64,000 nt of DNA, taken from the NCBI RefSeq assembly GCF_000482505.1, contig NZ_AXVL01000010.1, forward strand, positions 1 to 64,000, in the 5' to 3' direction. Made by a program: the position numbers and the translations under genes. The notes under the pieces were generated by a model that was not told where the DNA came from, searched no databases, and worked only from the letters and a program-made list of their open reading frames with translations. Shown in pieces: positions 54,588 through 62,597 of the stretch. The stretch is from Leptotrichia trevisanii DSM 22070. Its GTDB lineage: Bacteria > Fusobacteriota > Fusobacteriia > Fusobacteriales > Leptotrichiaceae. How positions within the stretch are numbered: position 1 is the first letter of the stretch; each line of letters starts with the position of its first letter.

Positions 54588-55472
54588 CTATAGACTTTCT
54601 TTTTTGTTTTGTTTCTCTTGTCTTTTTCTCCAGTTTCTAATAGCCAATCCCACTATCAGATAAAGAATTGTCGGAATTATACCTACTGAAAGTGAAAAAA
54701 GAAACGCCTGATTTTTTTCTACAGACACAATTCCTAAAAGAAGCAACGGATTTATCACTGCATCTTCCATAGTATGCATAATAACTAATGGCCACATAGA
54801 TTCAGTAACTCTAAAAATTTCTGTATACATCACCGTCCAGCACGTTACTACTATTGTTCCAATAAGGAAAAAAGTCAGTCTTCCAACTGGTAAAGTATTT
54901 TGTATTTCACTTTCGGACAAAAATATCATAATATAGGGCAAGTGCCAAATCCACCAGATAAATCCGATAAGTAAGTATAATTTCAAATCGGATAATTTTA
55001 ATTTTAACAATTGATTTGTAAGATAGCCTCTCCAGACTGACTCTTCAAATATATTTTTTATAAATTGAGTGGCAATTTGTGCAGACAAGATCCCAATATA
55101 GGCTGCAATTCCAATATTTACATTGGAAAATTTGACACCTTTCGTTATTAATCCCAGTAGTATAACAATTAAAGTAACAGTAGGATATATCAAAAAACCA
55201 ATCAAATAAAACTTTTTATTATTTTTAAAGTTAATAGAAACACCCGAATTTTTCCACCCGTCTCCTCCAAAAGTACGAAGAAGAATTGTACAAATTAATG
55301 GAGATACTAACCAGATAAGCATTCCAAAGGGTTCTTCTCCTGCCATTGTTCCAACATTTTCATAATGAGCTTGACTGAACAACTTATCGACAAGATATCC
55401 TATCCAACCACAAGCGGTACTAAAAATCGTAAAAATAATTATGTTTCGTTTAACCCTATTTGTATTATTCAT
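54588..55472 (-). CDS. CPBP-family intramembrane protease
   Basis: 294 residues, seven to eight hydrophobic helices. Motif EESVWRGYLTNQLL matches the family's EExxxR, followed by IWWIWHLPY with the conserved histidine. It lies 18 bases after the PadR regulator on the same strand, so it is the likely regulated gene. Substrate unknown. Confidence 0.85.
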   Translation of the reverse strand: MNNTNRVKRNIIIFTIFSTACGWIGYLVDKLFSQAHYENVGTMAGEEPFGMLIWLVSPLICTILLRTFGGDGWKNSGVSINFKNNKKFYLIGFLIYPTVTLIVILLGLITKGVKFSNVNIGIAAYIGILSAQIATQFIKNIFEESVWRGYLTNQLLKLKLSDLKLYLLIGFIWWIWHLPYIMIFLSESEIQNTLPVGRLTFFLIGTIVVTCWTVMYTEIFRVTESMWPLVIMHTMEDAVINPLLLLGIVSVEKNQAFLFSLSVGIIPTILYLIVGLAIRNWRKRQEKQNKKESL

Positions 55473-55490
55473 CTTATCTCACCTTTCTTT

Positions 55491-56096
55491 CTATATTCTT
55501 TTCTTCAATTTTTTAAACCATTCCATGTTAAAAGCAGTAATATCAATTCCATAATCTAAAGTAGCCACTGTAAATTTACTGATTTCTTTAATGTTTTCAG
55601 ATATATCGTTTCCTTTATTTAGATTTTTAATTCTCTCCTGATATTCTGTATCTATAAGTAAATAGTTTTTAAGTGCTGCTCTTTCATCTTCGATATGTAT
55701 TGATTCCCTTAATTTTTTTAGTGCTGTATATTCCTCCTCTAAAGAATGAATGATTTTATCAATCAGATTTTTCTGTTCATTTTCTGAAACATATCCCATA
55801 AAAAGAAGTTTTCCGATATCTAAATTTTTTGTCTTTGAAATATCAATGGGAATTCTTATCCATTCTATCAATGCTTTTTGTCCAATATCAGTTATTGCGT
55901 ATCTTTTTTTATTTACTCCTTTTTCAACAAGCTCTTCAAAAGTAACCATTTCCGACATAAGCAATTTTTTGAGAGCTGCCTGAATACTGCCGAGACTATC
56001 ACTACACATAGATTTAAAATTATTTCTGATGACATTTCGAAGTTCATATGCAGTCATTCTGTGTAACATTAAAATTCCTAAAATTATTTTATCCAT
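55491..56096 (-). CDS. PadR-family transcriptional regulator
   Basis: 201 residues. N-terminal winged helix (ILGILMLHRMTAYELRNVI... SLGSIQAALKKLLMSEMVTFEE) and C-terminal Vir_act_alpha dimer domain with RESIHIEDERAALKNYLLIDTEYQERI. PadR proteins repress themselves and their neighbour until a ligand appears. Its own operator is visible at 56127-56141. Confidence 0.9.
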   Translation of the reverse strand: MDKIILGILMLHRMTAYELRNVIRNNFKSMCSDSLGSIQAALKKLLMSEMVTFEELVEKGVNKKRYAITDIGQKALIEWIRIPIDISKTKNLDIGKLLFMGYVSENEQKNLIDKIIHSLEEEYTALKKLRESIHIEDERAALKNYLLIDTEYQERIKNLNKGNDISENIKEISKFTVATLDYGIDITAFNMEWFKKLKKRI

Positions 56097-56119
56097 AACA
56101 CACCTCCTATTATACCTTA

Positions 56120-56148
56120 TAGTAACATACCTTTTAGGTATTGTAAAG
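56120..56148 (-). promoter_or_regulatory. padR promoter with palindromic operator
   Basis: Minus-strand TTTACA (56143-56148) and TACTAT (56120-56125) are 17 bases apart. The spacer is filled by ATACCTTTTAGGTAT (56127-56141), a 6+3+6 palindrome, and a half-site TATACC follows. ATAC/GTAT operators are typical of PadR proteins, so autorepression is likely. Confidence 0.75.
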
Positions 56149-56286
56149 AGTTTATTTTGAAATTTTTAGCATTTCATTTTTTCCATTTTTGTCATTTCAG
56201 CTTCATTGTTGTCAAGGTACAAAGTCATTTTCCCAAATTTATTGCTCCTAAGAGAATATAAAAACGTCAATGATAAAATAAAAAAA

Positions 56287-56304
56287 GACAGCCTTTAGAC
56301 TGTC
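56287..56304 (-). terminator. Terminator of the trmD remnant
   Basis: GACAG/CTGTC hairpin with a T-run on the minus strand. A closely related hairpin (GACAACC/GGTCGTC) lies at 61206-61229 downstream of the intact trmD-linked gene. Confidence 0.7.
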
Positions 56305-56321
56305 CTTATACAAACTACAAT

Positions 56322-56906
56322 TTATATATCTTTCATTTTCAAGTATTTCTTATAAACTTTCTTAAATTCCAAATCTTCATCAATATTTTCTAACTTTTTT
56401 TCAAACAAATCCATTCTATTCTTCATAGTTTTCTCAATTGAGTGAAACTGCCTATATTCATCAATTTTAGCGTGATTGCCACTTCGTAATACTTCTGGAA
56501 CAGTATAGCCATCAATTTCTACAGGTCTTGTATATTGGGGAAATCCAAGAAGTCCGTTGTAAAATGAGTCTGTTTCAAAAGATTCTTTTTTTATTACACC
56601 TTCCTTTATACGAATTACAGAGTCCATAATTACAAGGGAAGGCAAGTCGCCACTGCTTAGGACATAATCTCCAATGGAAATTTCTTCATCTACAAATTTA
56701 TCAATTACCCTTTGATCTAGCCCTTCGTAACGTCCTGAAAATTGTAAAATTCGTAGTTTTCGTAAAAGAAGTTCCAGTAGGCTTCTGGCTTTAAAACCAT
56801 TCCAGCACCGCCTCCAAAAGGGATGTCGTCCATCTGGCTGTGCTTATTTCTGGCGTAATCCCTTATGTTTACGATGTTAAAGTCGATAATATCCTTGTCG
56901 CTTGCT
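56322..56906 (-). pseudogene. Truncated and deleted copy of trmD
   Basis: The frame at 56322-56645 encodes SLVIMDSVIRIKEGVIKKES to the C-terminus, nearly identical to the last 107 residues of TrmD at 61797. Upstream sequence to 56906 also aligns to the intact gene, but 106 bases corresponding to 62216-62321 are missing at the joint near 56740, which shifts the frame, and the first ~24 codons are absent. DNA identity is roughly 90 percent in places and higher in others, so it is a mosaic of an older or foreign copy. Not functional as a methyltransferase. Confidence 0.85.
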
Positions 56907-57110
56907 ACTTAATTATAAGTTGTTTTAGGGTAAATAGGGAGTTTTTAGGAACTCTTTATTTTTTTTTTAGGAAAGTGAATTTATTTTTAAATTTTGAAAA
57001 AGAAAAATTTATTAAAGATGCGATATTAAAGAAATTTTAAACAAGAAATTAAACTTTTTTTGATTTTTGATTATAATTTTAAACTATTTAAAAATTAAAT
57101 AAAAATTAAC

Positions 57111-57139
57111 TTGACAAAATATGGGGGGGGGGGTATAAT
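57111..57139 (+). promoter_or_regulatory. Bacteriocin-like gene promoter with an 11-G spacer tract
   Basis: Perfect TTGACA (57111-57116) and TATAAT (57134-57139). The 17-base spacer ends with 11 consecutive G at 57123-57133, directly against the -10 box. Slippage in the tract would alter the spacing, switching the promoter between active and weak. As written the spacing is optimal, so this cell population is likely in the ON state. Confidence 0.85.
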
Positions 57140-57196
57140 ACACACATTAATAATTAAAAAAAATTATTAAAATTAAAAAATTTAGAGGTGATAAAA

Positions 57197-57547
57197 ATGA
57201 AAATTGTAGAACTAAATGAAATGGAACTAATGACAATCGATGGCGGAAGCATTAGAGACAGAAGCAGATCACATGGACACGGAGGTAATTCAAAAAGTAA
57301 CCGTAGTAATAGTAGAGGAAGTAGTCGTAGTGGGGGGCATAGAAGAGACTGTAGTTGGAGCAACAGAGACTTCAGTAGAGAAGTAGTTAAAGGTGGTGTT
57401 ACTGGAGCTGTTGGAGGAGCTATTGGAGGCTCTTTTGCAGGAGGAGTAGGTGCTGGACCTGGAGCTGCTGCAGGAGGATTAGGTGGAGCAGCAGCGGGAG
57501 GAGTAGGATATGCTTTTGATAGAGGAGCTTGCAAATTAGGATGGTAA
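57197..57547 (+). CDS. Double-glycine leader, glycine-zipper bacteriocin-like precursor
   Basis: 116 residues from ATG 57197 (AGAGGTG upstream; the GTG at 57188 is part of it). The leader MKIVELNEMELMTIDGG has the double-glycine pattern of peptides processed by C39-peptidase transporters, with cleavage after GG at residues 16-17. The core first is Ser/Arg/Gly/His-rich (DRSRSHGHGGNSKSNRSNS), includes one Cys, then switches to a GxxxG glycine-zipper stretch (GGVTGAVGGAIGGSFAGG) and ends FDRGACKLGW with a second Cys. Glycine-zipper class II bacteriocins are usually shorter and lack such a basic head, so this is an unusual form. No known homolog can be claimed here. Confidence 0.75.
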   Translation: MKIVELNEMELMTIDGGSIRDRSRSHGHGGNSKSNRSNSRGSSRSGGHRRDCSWSNRDFSREVVKGGVTGAVGGAIGGSFAGGVGAGPGAAAGGLGGAAAGGVGYAFDRGACKLGW

Positions 57548-57572
57548 TCAAAATTTTTAAGGAAGTAAAATT

Positions 57573-57752
57573 ATGAATAAGAAATATCAAAATATGATAG
57601 TTATAATAGCTTCAATATCGTCAGCCATAATTGGAGGTAGAATAATTGATGAATATGGATGGGTTATAGGTTTAATAACAGCTGCAATTACAGGTGCTGT
57701 TATTGGATTGCTTGGAAAAATTATATTAAAGTTTCTTAAAATTAATAGATAG
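57573..57752 (+). CDS. Small two-helix membrane protein, immunity candidate
   Basis: 59 residues, not in long-ORF lists. MNKKYQNMIVIIASISSAIIG gives the first helix, and VIGLITAAITGAVIGLLGKII the second, with small residues and GxxxG-like spacing. It begins 26 bases after the bacteriocin-like gene behind GGAAG. Small hydrophobic proteins in this position often give immunity to the producer. That role is inferred; it could also be a second peptide, but it lacks a GG leader. Confidence 0.6.
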   Translation: MNKKYQNMIVIIASISSAIIGGRIIDEYGWVIGLITAAITGAVIGLLGKIILKFLKINR

Positions 57753-57822
57753 ATTAAATAAATACGTATTTATTATAAGATTATAGTCCTTAACCTAATC
57801 CTAATAAAACTTTTAGTTAAAT

Positions 57823-57857
57823 AGAGAGTTTCTAGTCTTTAGAAACTCTTTATTTTT
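57823..57857 (+). terminator. Hairpin before the transporter gene
   Basis: AGAGTTTCT (57825-57833) pairs with AGAAACTCT (57841-57849), then TTTATTTTT. Nearly the same hairpin lies at 56936-56970, before the peptide promoter, so both ends of the peptide unit are bounded by related terminators. Confidence 0.75.
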
Positions 57858-57887
57858 AAGAAAGAGAGGTGGAAAAAGATTTTTTCG

Positions 57888-60044
57888 ATGTTTAAAAGAT
57901 ATTGCTGTGTTTTACAAAAGGATGAGAAGGATTGCGGACCTGCCTGTATACTAACAATAGCTAAGCAATATAATTCAAATTTTTCAATTGCCAAGTTACG
58001 CCAAATATCAGGAACAGATAGAAACGGAACTAATCTTGCGGGAATGATAAAAGGACTGGATTATTTAGGATTTGAATCAAAAGCTGTGAAAGTTGAGGAT
58101 AAAAAAATTGATAACAGTGTATCTTTTCCAATAATAGCACATATTCAGTCTAAAAATAATTTTTTGCATTATGTAGTTGTTCATGACGTAAGCAATAAAA
58201 GAATTATTATTTCTGATCCTGAAAGTGGAATAAAAAAACTTTCTCACAAAGAGTTTTCTGAAATATGGACTGGAATCTTGCTTTTAATTGAGCCTAAAAA
58301 AGATTTTCAGAAGAGAAACGAAAAGGATAATTCTTTGACCAGGTTTTTTTATGTTTTAAAAAATCAAAAAAGTCTTTTGTTTAATATATTTCTAGCCTCA
58401 ATACTTTATACTGTGCTTGGCATAGTAACTTCATTCAGTTCTAAATTTCTAATAGACTATATTTTAAAAGATAAGCTTATGACTACATTAACTGTAATGG
58501 TTGTGGGAATGGTAATACTTGAAATAATTCAAATGCTGCTTAGCATATTTAGGGGATATTTACTAATATTTTTAGGACAGAGAATAGATATAGCAATATT
58601 GCTAGGATATTATAATCATGTAATAAAATTGCCAATGAATTTTTTTTCAACAAGAAAAACAGGAGAAATAACATCGAGATTTTCTGATGCTGATAATATA
58701 AATGATGCGGTAGCTGAGACGGTACTAACATTAATGCTAGATGTTATAACAGCTGTTACAGGTGGAATAATTGTTTATATCCAAAATCAGTATTTATTTT
58801 TTGTTTCAATAGTTATATTACTGCTTTATATTGTGATTGTATTTTCATTTAAAGAAATTTTAAAAAAAATAAACAATGAAGTTTTGGAAAATAATTCTCA
58901 GCTAACTTCTTATATAATTCAAAGTATAAATGGTATAGAAACTATAAAAGCATATAATCTTGAAAAAAATATACAAGATGAAACAGAATTTAAATATTTA
59001 AAAGTTATAAAATCATCTTTTAAGAGAAGCAAAATTTATAATTTACTAACTTTTTTATCGGGTGTTGTAGAACTAATAGGGAATACTTTGATAATGTGGG
59101 TAGGTGCAATCCAAGTTATAAATGGAAAATTAACATTGGGAGAAATGATGGTATTTAATACTTTGCTGGGATATTTTACAAATCCAGTAAAAAATTTGAT
59201 AAGTTTACAGCCAACTATTCAGACTGCAACAGTATCAGCAGATAGACTCGGAGAAATAATAGATTTAGATATAGAACAAAGTGATGAAAAAATGATTCCT
59301 CAAAATTTAAAAGGAGATATTGAGATAAAAGGCTTAAATTTTAGATATGGAACAAGAGAGTTAATTTTAAAAAATATTAATATGGAAATAAAGCAAGGCG
59401 AAAAAATAGCATTGGTAGGTGAATCGGGAAGCGGAAAAACAACTTTGGCTAAATTAATTCTTAAATTTTACGATTTTGAAAAAGGTGACATTAATATTAA
59501 TGATTTTAATTTAAAAGATATAGACAATACTTTTTTAAGAAATAAAATATCTTATATTTCACAGGATATGTTTTTGTTCAACAAAACAATAAAAGAAAAC
59601 CTTATGTTAAGTGATGAAATAGAAATTGATGATGTTATAGAATTATCTAAAAAAGTGAATGCCTATGAATTTATAAATGAATTGCCACAAAGATTTGACT
59701 ATATGATAGAGGAAAATGGAACAAATTTATCGACAGGGCAAAAACAGAGGTTGTCTATTCTAAGAGCACTACTTAAAAAACCTGATATCTTAATAATGGA
59801 TGAAGCTACAAGTAATCTTGATTCAATAACAGAGAGTGCTATTCAAAAAACACTAAACAATCCTGAATTTAATATGACTACAATAATAATTGCCCATCGT
59901 TTAAGTACTATTCGATTATGTGACAGAATTTATGTTCTTGATAAAGGAGAAATAATAGAAACAGGTACTCATGAGGAGTTGATAGAATTAAAGAATAAGT
60001 ATTATGCACTATGGAAAGAGCAGGAAAATATTCATGAAAATTAA
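57888..60044 (+). CDS. Peptidase-containing ABC transporter (PCAT, C39)
   Basis: 718 residues. The C39 peptidase domain occupies about 1-130 with catalytic C16 in KDCGPAC, H94 in FLHYVVVHD and D110 in ISDPESG. Six-helix ABC membrane domain follows at about 160-430, and the nucleotide-binding domain carries GESGSGKTT, LSTGQKQR and ILIMDEATSNLD. Such transporters cut the double-glycine leader and export the peptide. A GAGAGGTGG lies 16 bases before the ATG, longer than usual. The adjacent peptide gene fits as substrate. Confidence 0.93.
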   Translation: MFKRYCCVLQKDEKDCGPACILTIAKQYNSNFSIAKLRQISGTDRNGTNLAGMIKGLDYLGFESKAVKVEDKKIDNSVSFPIIAHIQSKNNFLHYVVVHDVSNKRIIISDPESGIKKLSHKEFSEIWTGILLLIEPKKDFQKRNEKDNSLTRFFYVLKNQKSLLFNIFLASILYTVLGIVTSFSSKFLIDYILKDKLMTTLTVMVVGMVILEIIQMLLSIFRGYLLIFLGQRIDIAILLGYYNHVIKLPMNFFSTRKTGEITSRFSDADNINDAVAETVLTLMLDVITAVTGGIIVYIQNQYLFFVSIVILLLYIVIVFSFKEILKKINNEVLENNSQLTSYIIQSINGIETIKAYNLEKNIQDETEFKYLKVIKSSFKRSKIYNLLTFLSGVVELIGNTLIMWVGAIQVINGKLTLGEMMVFNTLLGYFTNPVKNLISLQPTIQTATVSADRLGEIIDLDIEQSDEKMIPQNLKGDIEIKGLNFRYGTRELILKNINMEIKQGEKIALVGESGSGKTTLAKLILKFYDFEKGDININDFNLKDIDNTFLRNKISYISQDMFLFNKTIKENLMLSDEIEIDDVIELSKKVNAYEFINELPQRFDYMIEENGTNLSTGQKQRLSILRALLKKPDILIMDEATSNLDSITESAIQKTLNNPEFNMTTIIIAHRLSTIRLCDRIYVLDKGEIIETGTHEELIELKNKYYALWKEQENIHEN

Positions 60045-61158
60045 AGTTTACAAGTATGATGAAATAGAAACGGTCAAAGAATTATCAAATAAAAAAATCA
60101 ATTCATTTTACGTGATATTAGTATATTTTATATTAACTATTATCATTTCATTCTTAATTTGGAGTTATTTTGGAAAAATAGATTTAAAGATAAAAGGGAC
60201 AGGAACATTAGAAACAAAGCTAGATAGCAGTGTTGTAGTTAATGTTATGACTGGAAAAGTTAAAAATAATAATATAAGCCAAGGGAAAAAAGTAAATAAA
60301 GGGGACTTGTTGTATGAAATAGAAAATAATTCTCTTTCCATTGAAAAGAATTATTTAGAAAAAAGCCTAGCAGAAAAGAAAAATCTTTATAACGCAATTT
60401 CAAGTGGAAAATACAATAAAGATGTGTCTGTTTCAAATTATCTTTCGAAAAGACAAGCGCACCAATCAGAATTAGATTCATTAAATATTGAAATAGGAGA
60501 GCAGGAAAGAGTAGTGTATACTAATTCAGAATTATATAAAGTAGGTGGACTTTCAAGATTTGATTATGAAAAAAGCCAAAATCAATTGTCAATTCTAAAA
60601 GAGAGAAAGAAAAAATTAGAAATAGAATATCAGATATCAAAAAATAGTGAAAAAATAACGCTTAATAATGAGATAAAAGAATTAGAAATGAAAATAAAAT
60701 CAATGAATGACAGTATTAAAGGGACAAAAGTTGTTGCTTCTATTTCAGGATATTTGGAGGTTATGACACCGATTAATAACGGAGATACTGTGGCTTCTGA
60801 TATAAATGTAGCCAAAATTATTCCTTCTGAAAACGATTATAAAATTAATATTTATGTTGAAGAAAAGGATATAACAAAAATAAAAAAAGGAAATAATATA
60901 AATTATCATCTTAATTTTCCTGATGAAAAGAAAAACATATCTTTAAAAGGGAAAATTGAGTTAATTTCAAGAGATAGTATTACGAGAGAGGATGGTAATA
61001 AATATTATCTAGTAGTCGGAAATATAGATGCTAAAAATGTAAATACCTTAAATTTAAAAAAAGGGATGACACTGGAAAGCAATATAATTTATACGAAAAA
61101 GCGTATAATAGATTATATACTTGAAATTTTAAGTTTTAAAGTAAAAACATTAGAGTAA
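60034..61158 (+). CDS. HlyD-family membrane fusion protein
   Basis: 374 residues from ATG 60034, overlapping the PCAT stop by 11 bases, so translation is coupled. One helix at about 30-50, then a biotinyl-lipoyl-like hairpin (VMTGKVKNNNISQGKKVNKGDLLYEIEN), a coiled coil (about 110-210) and the closing half-motif with GYLEVMTPINNGDTV. It joins the ABC transporter to the outer membrane channel. No outer-membrane partner is in the cassette. Confidence 0.9.
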   Translation: MKIKVYKYDEIETVKELSNKKINSFYVILVYFILTIIISFLIWSYFGKIDLKIKGTGTLETKLDSSVVVNVMTGKVKNNNISQGKKVNKGDLLYEIENNSLSIEKNYLEKSLAEKKNLYNAISSGKYNKDVSVSNYLSKRQAHQSELDSLNIEIGEQERVVYTNSELYKVGGLSRFDYEKSQNQLSILKERKKKLEIEYQISKNSEKITLNNEIKELEMKIKSMNDSIKGTKVVASISGYLEVMTPINNGDTVASDINVAKIIPSENDYKINIYVEEKDITKIKKGNNINYHLNFPDEKKNISLKGKIELISRDSITREDGNKYYLVVGNIDAKNVNTLNLKKGMTLESNIIYTKKRIIDYILEILSFKVKTLE

Positions 61159-61203
61159 AAAAGAAAATGTTTTTTCAAATTTATATATAAATGTAAATAA
61201 TAA

Positions 61204-61230
61204 AAAAAGACAACCTTTAGGTCGTCTTTA
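61204..61230. terminator. Terminator between HlyD and the gamma-carbonic-anhydrase-like gene
   Basis: AAAGACAACC (61206-61215) pairs with GGTCGTCTTT (61220-61229) with one mismatch, T-rich on both strands; it can serve both convergent transcripts. Confidence 0.75.
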
Positions 61231-61252
61231 AATAATAATACTTTATGATTTT

Positions 61253-61777
61253 TTAAATATTCTCTTTTTTCAAAGTTTTAGCAAACAATTTTCCATTTTT
61301 TACATAATGGTCAGCATTTTTTTGAATATGTTCTATTTCTTCATTAGTCAATTTTCTCACTATTTTAGCAGGACTTCCTAAAATGAGAACACCTTTCTCA
61401 TAAGGAATTTTATGAGTAACTAAAGAACCTGCACCTATAAGACAGTTAGGAGCGATTTTTGTCCCGTTTAAAACTGTGCTGCCCATTCCTACTATCACAT
61501 TATCTCCTATTTCACAGCTATGAAGTATCACATTATGACCTACAGTAACATTTTCTCCCACGATACAGGGAAGTCCAAAATCAGTATGTAATGTCGAATT
61601 ATCCTGAACATTGCTATTTTTCCCTATAATTATTTTCTCCACATCTCCTCTTAGTACCGCACCGAACCATATATTTACCCCGTCATTCAGTTCTACATTT
61701 CCCATAACATCAGCACTTTCAGCAATAAATACCTCTCCCGATATTTTAGGTTTTATCCCGTCCAATTCATAAATCAT
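61253..61777 (-). CDS. Gamma-carbonic-anhydrase-like hexapeptide-repeat protein
   Basis: 174 residues made of a left-handed beta-helix of repeats such as (VIL)GxxxxV. Zinc-ligand histidines are in STLHTDFG and GHNVILHSCEIG. YrdA-like proteins in this family are often inactive as carbonic anhydrases. It begins 20 bases after the trmD stop, so it is the last gene of the rimM-trmD unit on the minus strand. Confidence 0.88.
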   Translation of the reverse strand: MIYELDGIKPKISGEVFIAESADVMGNVELNDGVNIWFGAVLRGDVEKIIIGKNSNVQDNSTLHTDFGLPCIVGENVTVGHNVILHSCEIGDNVIVGMGSTVLNGTKIAPNCLIGAGSLVTHKIPYEKGVLILGSPAKIVRKLTNEEIEHIQKNADHYVKNGKLFAKTLKKENI

Positions 61778-61796
61778 CCTGAATACACTCTCCTAA

Positions 61797-62558
61797 CTAC
61801 TTGTCTTTCTTTTTCAAGTATTTCTTATAAACCTTCTTAAATTCCAAATCTTCATCAATATTTTCTAACTTTTTTTTAAACAAATCCATTCTATTCTTCA
61901 TAGTTTTCTCAATTGAGTGAAACTGCCTATATTCATCAATTTTAGCGTGATTTCCACTTCGCAGGACTTCTGGAACGGTGTAACCGTCAATCTCTACGGG
62001 CCTTGTGTATTGTGGAAAGCCTAAGAGTCCGTTGTAAAATGAGTCGGTTTCAAAGGATTCTTTCTTAATTACGCCTTCTTTTATCCGAATTACAGAATCC
62101 ATAATTACAAGGGAAGGCAAGTCGCCACTGCTTAGGACATAATCTCCAATGGAAATTTCTTCATCCACAAATTTATCAATTACCCTTTGATCTAGCCCTT
62201 CGTAACGTCCTGAAATAAGTACGATTTCATCTTTTTCTGAAAGTTCTGTAACTTTGTTGTGGGTTAGCTGTTTTCCTTGTGGGGATAAAAAAATTACGTA
62301 AGGTTTTTTTGAATTTTCGTTATTGTAAAATTCGTAGTTTTCGTAAAAGAAGTTCCAGTAGGCTTCTGGTTTTAAAACCATTCCGGCACCGCCACCAAAA
62401 GGGATGTCGTCCATCTGGCTGTGTTTATTTCTGGCGTAATCCCTTATGTTTACGATGTTAAAATCGATAATATCCTTGTCGCTTGCTCTTTTTAGGATTG
62501 TTTGTGATAAATATTGCTCAAATAATTCTGGAAATAGTGTGAGTACATTAAATTTCAT
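61797..62558 (-). CDS. trmD: tRNA (guanine-37-N1)-methyltransferase
   Basis: 253 residues, intact. The SPOUT trefoil-knot SAM site lies at [33 protein letters not shown]. It methylates G37 in several tRNAs to prevent frameshifting. Located after rimM in the usual order. The C-terminal half is duplicated in broken form at 56322-56906, on the other side of the bacteriocin cassette. Confidence 0.97.
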   Translation of the reverse strand: MKFNVLTLFPELFEQYLSQTILKRASDKDIIDFNIVNIRDYARNKHSQMDDIPFGGGAGMVLKPEAYWNFFYENYEFYNNENSKKPYVIFLSPQGKQLTHNKVTELSEKDEIVLISGRYEGLDQRVIDKFVDEEISIGDYVLSSGDLPSLVIMDSVIRIKEGVIKKESFETDSFYNGLLGFPQYTRPVEIDGYTVPEVLRSGNHAKIDEYRQFHSIEKTMKNRMDLFKKKLENIDEDLEFKKVYKKYLKKKDK

Positions 62559-62597
62559 TGATTTTACCTCTTGTATTTATTTTCAAATTCTATTTAT

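Noticed and set aside
56840-57040. 66-codon plus-strand ORF before the bacteriocin promoter
   Set aside because: Its first part is antisense to the trmD remnant and it passes through a terminator hairpin; the last residues might be a gene fossil but this cannot be supported.
57154-57534. Minus-strand Pro/Ala-rich ORF opposite the bacteriocin-like gene
   Set aside because: It is the complement of Gly/Ala codons of the peptide gene and has no promoter or ribosome site of its own.
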